Origin: Ilyonectria destructans
Lineage: Eukaryota; Ascomycota; Sordariomycetes; Hypocreales; Nectriaceae
Length of the DNA stretch: 64,000 bases
Direction of reading: 5' to 3'
NCBI GenBank assembly: GCA_020740775.1
Contig: JAHEWK010000007.1
Span: 3,162,001-3,226,000 of the forward strand
Below are positions 22,743 through 32,089 of this stretch, piece by piece. The stretch's first letter is position 1. Every line of letters starts with the position of its first letter. Below the pieces are notes generated by a model. The model was not told where the DNA came from. It ran no database searches and saw only the letters and a program-made list of their open reading frames with translations. The position numbers and the translations under genes were made by a program.

Positions 22743-22827
22743 TGCTACTGGTATAGCAGCAGACCTACACTTTTCATCCGTAACAATGAGTGGTGCTTAT
22801 AAGTGGTGCGTAGGCGCCCCAAATATT

Positions 22828-22937
22828 CAGGGCCGATGTTACTCCCACTACCCTGTTACCCCGGCCAGCATAAAATGTATGGGGTTGCCTATCAGCAGAT
22901 CGAATTATATTACAGTGGGAGAAGGGTTATGGCCCTG
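22828..22937. mobile_element. CAGGG-ended inverted-repeat element (hAT-like MITE?)
   Basis: The left end CAGGGCCGATGTTACTCCCA and the reverse complement of the right end CAGGGCCATAACCCTTCTCC match over ~22-24 bp with a 2-bp gap. CAGGG termini are typical of hAT transposons. I cannot see an 8-bp target duplication, so the assignment is tentative. Confidence 0.4.
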
Positions 22938-23489
22938 TAATGTTTCTGCGATAGTATAATCACTCTTTTCTGGTTCTATAGGACTACCGATCGTGCTAAG
23001 CATTGAATCTACATAACCCGAGATGTCGGCTCAGGTCATTAATTAATATTTAGGTGATCCCTTTGAGTGATCCCTTTGGGTGTAGGGCTAGATATGAATG
23101 GTGTTATGTCTGACGTCGTGGAGATTGTTACGAACAGTATGGAATCAACTTTCTTTGGTATTACCCAATTAATCGTCGGTTGGCTTGATTGCTGGCTAGA
23201 AATGGCTCTTGCTGGGTCATATCGAAATATGGGGGTTAGGGTTCCCGGGCGAGTTTAGAGTACATAAATTGTTTGAAACAAAGCAAAAACGACGAATAGA
23301 ATAGAGCATGAGAAATAGGACTCAATGAGAATAGTTCTATACTTTTCTCTATTCTGTGGAAGAAGTTATCGCGGTTTGGAATATTCAATTGGTTAATGTT
23401 TGACAGACATAAAGGAAGTCTGGGCTCAGGGAGCTAATAGGTTCGCGGGTCCGTACACTCCCTGCTGAATCAGTAACATCCTAGCATAA

Positions 23490-23508
23490 CCCCCCCCCCC
23501 CCCCCCCC
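23490..23508. repeat. C19 homopolymer
   Basis: Nineteen consecutive C on the + strand, in an intergenic region. The length may be uncertain from sequencing. Confidence 0.9.
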
Positions 23509-24107
23509 AAGCGGCCAGCATTCCCTTCACCGCCAAGATCACACTCTTTACACTCTTTACCTCTTTTGCAGGCCAGGAATGAGCTAACGAGCCTCAGGAA
23601 ACAACAGCACTTAGTCGCTGTGTGCTAGACAATAATCAATCAACACACTGCTGCTGCTCATTATCGTTTTCCTGATCTTGATCCATTTAGCACACCCAGT
23701 GCGATACTGAATATCATCGCAACAGCAGCAAGTCTTGGCACTTACTAATAAGTTAATCAATCAGTACTGTGTATTGAGAAGTCTGCAGCTTTGGACTCTG
23801 TGCGAAATTATCGCTTACAGGATAGTACGTTCCTCCCAAATCGCTAGCATCTCATCTGTTGTCTCAACAAATCCTTCCGCTTCCCCTGTTGTTTCATTGG
23901 ACAATCGCCATGGCTTCCCGAACGTTACACTCCCTAGTCGGCATGGCTTGCCCTGGCTTCCGAGCTATTAGAACCCAAAAAAGGGAACGCTCGAGCTTAA
24001 CTCTGACAATGAGAAACTCGTAAACTCGGGACGGTCCTTCAGCGTGGAATCCGGCAGCCCACCTTCTTGGTCGACGAACTCCGAATTTACGCTAGCTGTT
24101 GCGTTAT

Positions 24108-24348
24108 GACCCTGTATTACGAAACCTCTGATAGATCGATATCCTGACCTTAGTCAGAGGTGTCAGACTACACCGTCAGGTGATGGATCCGTTACGGTCA
24201 ATTTTATCGTTGCAATAGTGTCTCAATTGATAATGATTATCGCGATGACCTTCCGGTCATCCGGACTGGCCGGAAGAGGGGTTATCTGACCCCCCTTTAT
24301 AACTAAGGTCCTGATATCAATCTATTGAAGGTTTCCTAGTAAAGAGTC
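24108..24348. mobile_element. MITE copy 2, full length (about 241 bp)
   Basis: The left end (24108-24157, GACCCTGTATTACGAAACCT...) and the reverse complement of the right end (24300-24348, GACTCTTTACTAGGAAACCT...) align over ~48 bp with about 12 mismatches, giving long terminal inverted repeats. There is no coding capacity. A (TC)n tract to 24366 follows immediately. A second, truncated copy in the opposite internal orientation is at 5889-6062. The superfamily is uncertain because no target duplication is evident. Confidence 0.75.
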
Positions 24349-24670
24349 TCTCTCTCTCTCTCTCTCCAATATCAGGCTAAAAACATAGTGCACCACTATG
24401 ATTGGTAACTGCTTATGCATCTAAGTCTACCTATATATCGCAATCTGACAAGAGGTGGCGTCAGATGACATAAAACCCCTCTCGAGAAAAGAGGGGGCCG
24501 CGAGGCATCCTAGATCAAGACAATCAACCGATTCAGGATCCACACCCTATTGAGCATTAATTCCTGGATCGACTGTGCCGTACGCTATCCAACCCTAGCA
24601 TAAATCCATAGGTCCCAGGTGCCTATTACGGAGGCAATTCGCCCTTCTTCAGTCAATCCACGCCACAGAG
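24349..24670. other. Upstream region of FAD oxidoreductase
   Basis: Starts with a TC dinucleotide tract and contains a small hairpin (CCCCTCT ... AGAGGGG at about 24476-24491), but no gene. Confidence 0.4.
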
Positions 24671-26165
24671 ATGCTGGCTTCAGGACTGGTTGGTCAATTC
24701 GGGCCAGCGGTGCTAGCTCTTGTCCCCTTGGTCGCATCTGTCTTCGCTCATACTATCCACGAGAGCCAGTTCAAGCCCACGGATATCGTCACCAGGGATG
24801 TGGCTGTTATTGGTAGAGGCGCATCTGGCACGTACGCCGCCATTCGCCTCAGGGACAAGGGCAAGACTGTCGCTTTGATCGAGCAGAAAAACCATCTCGT
24901 AAGCACCGCAGGGTCGTTTCCTGCAGGGGACCCAAAATATATTTACTCACTGTACCTAGGGCGGTCATGTTGACACTTACACCGATCCTGCCACTGGCAT
25001 CCCCATTGACTACGGTGTCAAAGCCTACGTCGACTTGCCAGGTGTCAAGGAATTCTTTGGTCGCTTTAACATCACTACAGTGCCCATCACCGACCCTGGA
25101 TTCCAGAATGTCTACATCGACTTCACCACGGGCAAGGTCGTGGCAGGCTATCCCGAAGGCGATCAGACGGACGTAGGCATCGCTCTTACCATTTATGCCC
25201 AGCTAGCAGCCAAGTACAACGACTACTACTTCCCAGGATTCTGGAAGCTGACCACAGACCCTGTGCCGGAGGAGCTTTCCATGCCATTCGGCCAACTCGT
25301 CGAGAAGTACAATCTGACCGCAGCGCTACCTGTCATCTGGACCTTCGCCTCTGGTGTTGGTGACTTTGAGAACGCGCCGTCCTTTTACGTCTTCTACAAC
25401 TTTGGCGCAGCAGTTGTCCAAAGCTTGCTCGCTGGTACCCTGTTCGTCCCCAGCTCCCACAACAACAGTATGCTCTACGCCGCGGCACAGGAATACCTTG
25501 CGTCTGACACCCTGCTCAACAGCATGGTCTCTCACGGTAGCCGTGATAGTAAGGGCGTCAAGCTCGTCGTCAAGACACCAACTGGGACGAAGCTCGTCAA
25601 GGCCAAAAAGCTACTGGTGACCATCCCGCCAACACAACAAAACATGTACCCGTTCGACTTGGACAACAGGGAGAAAGCGCTCTTCGCCAAGTGGCAGTGG
25701 GAGAATTGGTACGTAGCCATCTTCAGGGGCTCGGGCCTGCCAGCCAACCTCACCCTCGTGAACTCGCGACCCAATCCCGGCTCGCTCTACGCACCAACGC
25801 CCAACTTCGTCGGGAGTTACACCTTCACCGGCATCCGGGAGCTCTATGCCACGCAGGTGGTAGGCAAACCGGACCTCAGCGCGCAGGGCGCCAAGGACCT
25901 GATCCGCGCCGGGCTGCGCAACATCAACACCGCCGGCACTTACGCCACGAAGCGCATCGACTTCGTTGCCTGGGCCGAGCACGCCCCGCTGCAGCTGGCG
26001 GTGTCCGCCAAAGAGCTGGTCTGCGGGTTCTACAAGGAGCTGTATTCACTACAGGGGTGGAAGAGCACATGGTACACAGGTGCGGCGTGGGCGCCGGATT
26101 ACACGAGTATTTTGTGGGTGTTTACGGAGGAGACGATTCTGCCGGGCGTAATAGCTGGACTCTGA
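24671..26165 (+). CDS. Secreted FAD-dependent amine-oxidase-like protein
   Basis: Exon 1 (24671-24898) and exon 2 (24960-26165) around a 61-bp intron encode 477 aa. The first ~27 residues are a signal peptide or anchor (LALVPLVASVFA). The dinucleotide fold follows: DVAVIGRGASGTYAAIRLRD with G48-x-G50-x-x-G53, and E71 ending strand 2; the intron falls within NHL/GGHVDTYTD, the family's 'LGGH..TY' motif. DPATGIPIDYGV is the next signature, and the C-terminus (WYTGAAWAPDYTSILW...ETILP) is the FAD-binding end with TGAAW. Proteins of this type are often annotated as beta-cyclopiazonate dehydrogenase-like or NAD(P)-binding Rossmann amine oxidases. No partner cpa-like genes are in the window, so a cyclopiazonate role is unsupported. 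The frame is intact and codon GC is high compared with flanks. Confidence 0.88.
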
Positions 26166-26719
26166 GGTTAAGGATAACAGGCTGAGCGATGTTACTCTGC
26201 TTTCGAATAGTACATAAATCTGTGTTTAGTGTCACGGCCCGTGTTGGGACCAGGTCACAACCGGCAGTATGAAGCACCCCGTTCTTCTTTGACCATTTGC
26301 AAGCGTAGTCAACCTGCGCGCCGAACGGGCTCCGTTCGACACGGTTCGACACCAGTCGACAGTACGCTATTTATGTAAGTCGAATACCGTCTGTTCGACA
26401 CCGTTCGACCACTAACGACACTATGTATATATACCCTCATTTAGCACCTAGATCAAGAGCCTTAAGCTTCTTAGCAATCAATACAGTTACTTCTTCTCTC
26501 TCTACGTCTCACCAGCCAACTTTCTCACTCTAACTCTCAACTGACTATAGATATCTATTAGTAGAGTCTTATCAAGTTAGAATTAAATAATAGAGGGACC
26601 TCTAACACCTTATGTAACTAAAAGCATTTAGTATGAACTATAGGCTTCAGATTTAAACAACATACAATAATATTCTAACACTAGTTTGCATAAGGCCACT
26701 AATATCTGTCGCATATACT
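26166..26719. other. Intergenic with LTR-like segment
   Basis: GTTCGAC words recur at 26334-26408. From about 26392 (TGTTCGACACCG) to about 26606 (CTCTAACA) the sequence looks like a small LTR: TG..CA ends, a TATATATA box at ~26427, and a pyrimidine tract. No target duplication or partner is found, so this is only suggestive. Confidence 0.3.
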
Positions 26720-27667
26720 TTAACAGATTGTAATGTTATTCCGCCAATACAAGTGTGATGCTACACACTCAATGGCAAACCTAAAGCTTCGAGCATACCA
26801 ACCAGCGGCCCAATAACTTAGCTCAAGATTATACAGTGCCGCCCTGATGATATTTGTATCGATTCTGTCACTCCTGGGGAAACTTGCAGCAAAGTCCTGT
26901 AGATGTTCATCTGTTGAGTCCCAATAATGGTCTCTTTCTGCCAAAGCAATCATGATGGGCACTGTGATATTGGTCCCCTATTTCTGCTTCTATATCGAGA
27001 GCCATGACGTTCTCAACGAGGCAATCTCGTCAAACGGCATGGCGTGGTCTAGATGCTGGGACTGGGTGTATACTTGCCCGTCAGCTGTTCCTGGCAGCAG
27101 TAGAGTGCTACCTTTGACGTGAACGGGTATGTTGATGTGTGATGGGGGAGGATTAGGGTGTGCGGTGTGGCCGCCGGTTTCTTTAAACAGAGAACCAAAA
27201 CCAGATACGACGACGCCCCCTAGGGCATAGGTCGAAGTCTTAGACGCGGCAGCACGCAAAGGTGCTGCCACGATAGCACTGTTGGCACCGAGGCTATAGT
27301 AATGCAAGACGATGCAGCTGCACTCTTTTGGTAGCCCGAACTCTGCCCACAGCGTTGGGAGGATGTATTTATACAGCCAGGTTCCCCACTCCTCGGGAAA
27401 GCTGTAACCCTCGGGGATCGGCGTAACTGGAGTTGAATCATTATATCCTGGACGATCGATAGCGACGAATAGTATCGAGAGGGAGTTACTTATCAGGCTG
27501 GCCGTATAACTTAGTGTGGCGTCAAAGTACTGGCTGGTGTAGGAACCACCGTGAAGGCCAACGACCAGCGGGCAGTACTTTGGTCTGGATGGCTGTTGGG
27601 TGGGAATGTTGAGGATCCCTTATAAGACGCTGTTGTCGACAAGAATGAGTCTGAACGTCTCCATCAT
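26720..27667 (-). pseudogene. Alpha/beta hydrolase with three in-frame stops
   Basis: One frame from ATG at 27667 to 26720 reads through a whole ~310-residue alpha/beta hydrolase: LVVGLHGGSYTSQYFD (HGG oxyanion), FVAIDRPGYNDS, YYSLGAN (nucleophile elbow, Ser 27295-27293), and IMIALAERDHYW followed by YNLELSYWAAGW. Stops occur at 27620-27622 (TAA), 26990-26992 (TAG) and 26978-26980 (TAG). Each would be a Gln codon after reversing one C-to-T. The residue before the nucleophile (normally His in GHSLG) and the putative catalytic His (normally HNLELS) both read Tyr, again single C-to-T changes at CpA. There are no frameshifts. The product would be dead both by truncation and by loss of the catalytic His. 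The substrate of the ancestor is unknown. Confidence 0.75.
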
Positions 27668-28753
27668 GGTTCCAATAGAATGGATCTATACTTGTCTCAC
27701 AACTTGTCCCTCAATCAGTAAGATTTGGTTGGAGTTGGAGTGAAACTTGGGCCACGAAGGGTTGGCTGATATTGATGGATGCCCAGGAGCGGGTTAGACA
27801 ATGAGCCCATTTTTGCAGCCCCATCAGATACGACCCAGATCCACCTTCCCAAGTCCCTCTTCTCCTCCCATTATCACGCTGCCAAGCACCAGTCAAGAAT
27901 AAGAACTCCCATAGCTCCCAGGCGCCAATGTCGGATGTCGAGCGAGAAGCAACTCCTGCGACGGAATCGCCTCGTCAAGACCGAGACCCAGTGATCGAGC
28001 CCGAGCCAGAGCCAGAGCGAGAGCAGACCATCGACGTAGAATAAATTGGATATGATTAACCTAGAAGCTAGAGTGCGGCGCGTTCCAGTCAAGACTCATT
28101 GAGTATATCACGCTCATCTGCGATCGTACTTCCTGGAAGTCGAGCATGTTAGGTGACACATGTGGCTACACACCCATATTCAGGCTTGTAATAGTGATGA
28201 GGGGGCCGAGAGCCGTGACCAATGTCACTCAACACTCTCAGATGACCCGTGAAGTAGAAGTTGCCTGGTCGATCCAGTGCTGCAATATGCCCTCCGAGAG
28301 GGCCAGGGGGAGCTCTTTATCCTCATGTGGCTGCAACCGATTGTCCATCTCACCTAGTGCCAGCTCAGATAAGCGAAAAGAGGAGCAGTGCACCCTAGGG
28401 AACATGAATGCCAGAAAACCTCCTAACACCATCGCGTTAAACCTCGTCTCTTCAAGAAGTGAGGGAGCGCAGCCCCCGCCAAGTAAAGGTGAATAGGTTA
28501 GATCCTACACTTAGTAGTTGGGTTTGTATGTACGTATGGATGTGTATTTTTCGTCCGGGCAGGTCCCCTAGAGGGGCACAGGACTTGCTGGGCTAGCTAA
28601 GTTACAGCAGATATATCCTTCCAGATTTACCATAACAGTTGTGCACAAGGAACAGGATACTAAAGCTTTTTAGGATTTGACATGAGGGTAAAATGTATTA
28701 ATTGCATCGTCGACTCGTTTAATACCTACTTATCCCTTTCGGGTTGCTCTCTT
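27668..28753. other. Intergenic, one tiny ORF
   Basis: Apart from the 38-codon ORF at 27928 no coding signal is recognisable. The far end is the 3' flank of the PD-(D/E)XK gene. Confidence 0.45.
27928..28044 (+). CDS. 38-aa acidic ORF, possible methyltransferase N-terminus remnant
   Basis: MSDVEREATPATESPRQDRD followed by PEPEPE and ending TIDVE. The low-complexity acidic start and good ATG context (GCCAATGTC) resemble the N-termini of LaeA-like fungal methyltransferases, which typically reach a YRYENGRRYH block soon after; here a stop intervenes and that block is not seen. Probably a relic or chance ORF. Confidence 0.2.
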   Translation: MSDVEREATPATESPRQDRDPVIEPEPEPEREQTIDVE

Positions 28754-30292
28754 TCAAATGGGAGCTTCGTGAATGATGTCTAGGATGTTCCTCTTGAACC
28801 ATTCCCAGTACACAGTCGCGGTCCACTGCCGTAGATATTGAATAACGGTGGCAATTGTGTAAACGGCGGCTAAAGAAGTAGTATCGCCAAAAGTAAATTT
28901 GGCCCAGAGGACCTGCTAGCTGTCAGGACCTGGAAAGAAATACCGCTGCGCCGGACGTTGACACAGCTGACGTAAGAGGGGAGGAATACTCACTGTTTTG
29001 CTGCCTTCTCGTGTCGTCGCCGCAAAGCTCTACTGATGGCCTTGAGTGATTATAACCGGCAATATGCTAAGCTCATCCAGAGCAGTCTGAGCATGTGCCT
29101 CACCTCCAGCTCTTACCAGCAAGTATTTGAGGTAATTCCACTGCGCAGCTTGCCATGTACCTATCTGCAGAGTCGCATCATCCTCATCGTCGCCTGATCT
29201 CTTAGTTTCCACGCTGATGGAGATTGGCTCAGCTTTGAGTCCGAGATAGGATGTGTGATTCATGCACAGCATTGGAAGAGAACGTCTCAGCTCATTGGCC
29301 TGGTCGGCGTAGTCCTCCCCACTCTCGATATCCACTCCAGGGTTGATGTAGATGCAGAAGTCGACGAGCTTAGATCCTGCCGCTGTAGGCAGATACTCCT
29401 TAGTGATGGCGGCAGAGTGACTAGTAGTATTAGCGTTACCAGTAGTTGTGTAGAGGGGTGGTTTAGCGGCATACCACAGGATGACATCGACTAGATGTGG
29501 ACGCTCCCCAACCCGAAAGACCTTCTCCAAGAGACGATAATGGACCTCGAAGTTCCATACAATTTCCGAGTGGCTTTTTTCAAAACACTCTCTTGCGTAG
29601 TCCACAATCTCGCCCACAACATTCGGTGACAGGGTGCTGCCATGATCGTCCGGTTCTTTTGAATACGCGTCATCCTCGTCTAGCCCGTGTTCCGACAGAT
29701 CATGACCAAAAACTTCACGCATGCTTGAGCCCAGAATGCCCTTCCACTTTGACCACTTGAGGACCTTCGAGAGCATCTGTTTGAGCACAACGGGATGCCG
29801 TTTATCGCCAATTCCAAGCTGTCGAGTAACGATTCCGTCGGTATCTAGGGATAAACTGTCCAGTCTCCTACTGGGAGAGGAAGATGTCGAGATTGAAACA
29901 CGACCTGAGGAGGCCTTCTTGCGAGACCTTGCCGGCCGTGACCTATTGCCGGCACCAGAGTCTGATGCTCGGGGCGTGTAGCTACCCTCCACCTCCTGGT
30001 CCGAGTCATGGTGGTCCTCTTCTCGGCCCCGTTTTGGAGACAATGGAAGTTGCGGGTCGGTCGTATTGGTGATGGGTGCTACCCTGGGGCGCTTTGGTGT
30101 CCCGTGATTGTCCATCTGTGAGGGAGGTGAATATTGAATGTGGTCCTCTGAGGGAGGTGATGGGAGTCTTCGTTTTCGGTCGTGGTGTTTGATGGCGTGC
30201 TTTAATGACGGGGCTGCAACTGACTCAGATGCCGGTTGAGCGTCGTTATGAATTCCGTTCAGCCAGGCTAGAATCGATCTGGAACTCAGCAT
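28754..30292 (-). pseudogene. PD-(D/E)XK nuclease-like protein, one premature stop
   Basis: Exon 1 (30292-28994) and exon 2 (28912-28754), with an 81-bp intron, give 485 codons. The start at 30292 (MLSSRSILAWLNGI) fits the family's usual opening helix. Residues ~40-145 are disordered and charged (KRPRVAP, SRKKASSGR). The nuclease-like domain follows, with the metal/catalytic pattern KLVDFCIYINP (Asp ~311) and ISISVETKR (E-T-K ~362-364), then GTWQAAQWNYLKYLL and ILPVIITQGHQ. At codon 421 (29030-29032) the conserved GHQW Trp is TAG. Beyond it SFAATTREGSKT, the intron and VLWAKFTFGDT...VYQ-like AVYTIATVIQYL continue in frame. The catalytic motifs precede the stop, so a shortened 420-aa protein could exist. 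These fungal nuclease-like proteins are multicopy and of unknown function. Confidence 0.8.
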
Positions 30293-31603
30293 TCTGTTGA
30301 ATGGGCCAGCATCGATCACGTGAATGGATGTTGCGGCAATGCTCAGGTACGATATGTCTCTCTCTGCTGTTGTTGATGAATCGTCGTTGGCGCTGTCACA
30401 TAGTCGTTGTTGTGACGTCGCGTCAACCTGACAACAGTTGGGGTGGGGTAGGATCAAGATCTATGATTGGCTCAAGCTCATTCCTTCAGATACTGAAAAT
30501 TTTGGAATTTCACCTACATCAAGCCCAAGTAGTGTATTCCACTTGGGCTTCAATGAATAATTCTTCTGGTCATTCGGTCTTTGAAGCTATTATCCATACG
30601 AGTGTCCATACTCCTGCCTTTCTTGTGGGTTTAAAGTCTGATTTATCTCCGCATTGGGCATCAACCGGGGCTTAGCCGACAATTATCCCATCTTTTGAGC
30701 TGCCCAATGAGACTGCTGCGATAAGATCCTCAGACTGTCTTTTTGGTTCAAGGTATCCGCTGGTCGACCGAACCACGGTGGATTGTACGGCAGATGAAGG
30801 TATTCACAGATTCAAGGTTAAAGTCAAGTGTCGGCAAATTTCGGGGATGTACAGAGGAACAAATGCAGAAAACTGTGGACGAGGTGTGCAAGAGTGCTTA
30901 CTTTCTATTCATTTCTGGTCGCTGCGCATGGATGCATACTGATTGAACGACAATATTCGGGGATGGCTTTATTCTTATGTACCAGAGCGTAAATAGTTAG
31001 TTTCCGTCAACGCCCTCTCGGGACTTCCCCCCGGACCTAGCCTTCATTCCCAGACTTGGAAAATTGCGCGCAGTCGTTGAGCAGGTACTGCAGACCAGAT
31101 AAGCCCGCTCGATGCAGGCCTATCCCGTCGACAAGCCCGGATGCAGGATGCCCACAACGCCCAAGGACGAGTGAGGATCTGTTCAGAGGCAAGGAAGAGA
31201 TTGCAAAAATGCGAGACGCGATTTGTCCCTGAAATTTCGGTGGGGCAGCGAGATCAGCGTCCTTAGTCCTTTTGTGTGCCATTCACCTCAGATGAAGTGT
31301 CAAATATCTGGTCCCTCTTTGAACAGCAGTAGAAGTTAATATGGACATCGCCCAATCCCAGCAAGAAGCCTTCTCTCTTACCGGCAATATTTCTCCGCCC
31401 AATATGCACCGCCTAACAGTCAACACCAACACACCAGCCCAGCAGCTAAGGCTGGAACAACAACACAACATATCACAAATGACCTTTCCTCCTTAGATCA
31501 GCTTACATCACTGAGCACGACAGAAAGAGCTGAAGATCACAAGCGCACGATGGCGCAGAGCGAGCGAAGAGCGTTTGATATAGTGATAATAGGCTAAATT
31601 TCA
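30293..31603. other. Intergenic, no gene recognised
   Basis: Short ORFs on both strands. The first 200 bases are the presumed promoter of the nuclease-like gene. Nothing else can be supported. Confidence 0.45.
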
Positions 31604-32085
31604 CTACCCAACTCTGAGTAGAACAGTCTTGGTCTCCAGGTAGTTGTCCAGACTGTCATGAATTCCCTCTCGCCCAACGCCGCTTGCTTTGTAGCCTCCG
31701 AATGGAAGATCAAATGCGCTAGACGGACTGGTACAGTTGATTCACACTGTGCCTACCTCCAACAACTTTGCAAAGCGCATAGCTCGATCGATATCCTTCG
31801 TGTACACAGCAGCAAAGAGCCCGTACTCGGTAGCGTTCGCTAGTCGAATCACTTCATCTTCGTTAGTAAACACGTTGATGTTGACAACAGGTCCGAAAAC
31901 CTGGTCTTTCATGATCTGCGAGTTTTCGGGCGTCTCGACAAAATTGGTGGGCTGAATGAAGTAACCATTTAGGTTACTTGGTACCTCTCCACCGAGAGCA
32001 AGTCTGCCGTCTTTTTGCCCAATTTCAACGTACTTTTTCACGATGCCAAACTGTATGTGGTCCGTCTGTTCTATATTGCAGTCCA
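31604..32085 (-). pseudogene. Aldehyde dehydrogenase C-terminal fragment
   Basis: The frame from about 32085 down reads EQTDHIQFGIVKKYVEIGQK, GYFIQPTNFVE, IMKDQVFGPVVNINVF (the ALDH EEIFGPV motif), EYGLFAAVYTKDIDRAM, then LEVGTV, an in-frame TGA at 31742-31744 where ALDHs have the Trp of GTVWIN, and INCTSPSSAFDLPFGGYKASGVGRE (FGG.K.SG.GRE motif) to a normal stop at 31604-31606. About 155 C-terminal residues of ~495 remain. The catalytic Cys region is missing because similarity ends at the border of the AT-rich block. Truncated and carrying a nonsense codon, it is a relic. Confidence 0.88.
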
Positions 32086-32089
32086 GTGA

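Larger units (their letters stand above)
22743..24107. other. Intergenic with small repeats
   Basis: No gene recognised. Contains the 110-bp hairpin element (22828-22937), a GTGATCCCTTTG direct repeat near 23053-23078, and a 19-C homopolymer (23490-23508). Confidence 0.5.

Noticed and set aside
23735..23971. 78-codon ORF MALTNKLINQ...
   Set aside because: No family features, and it is embedded in repeat-rich intergenic DNA.
26334..26410. tRNA gene suggested by repeated GTTCGA (B-box-like) words
   Set aside because: No cloverleaf arms or A box at proper spacing; the words are part of a short repeat.
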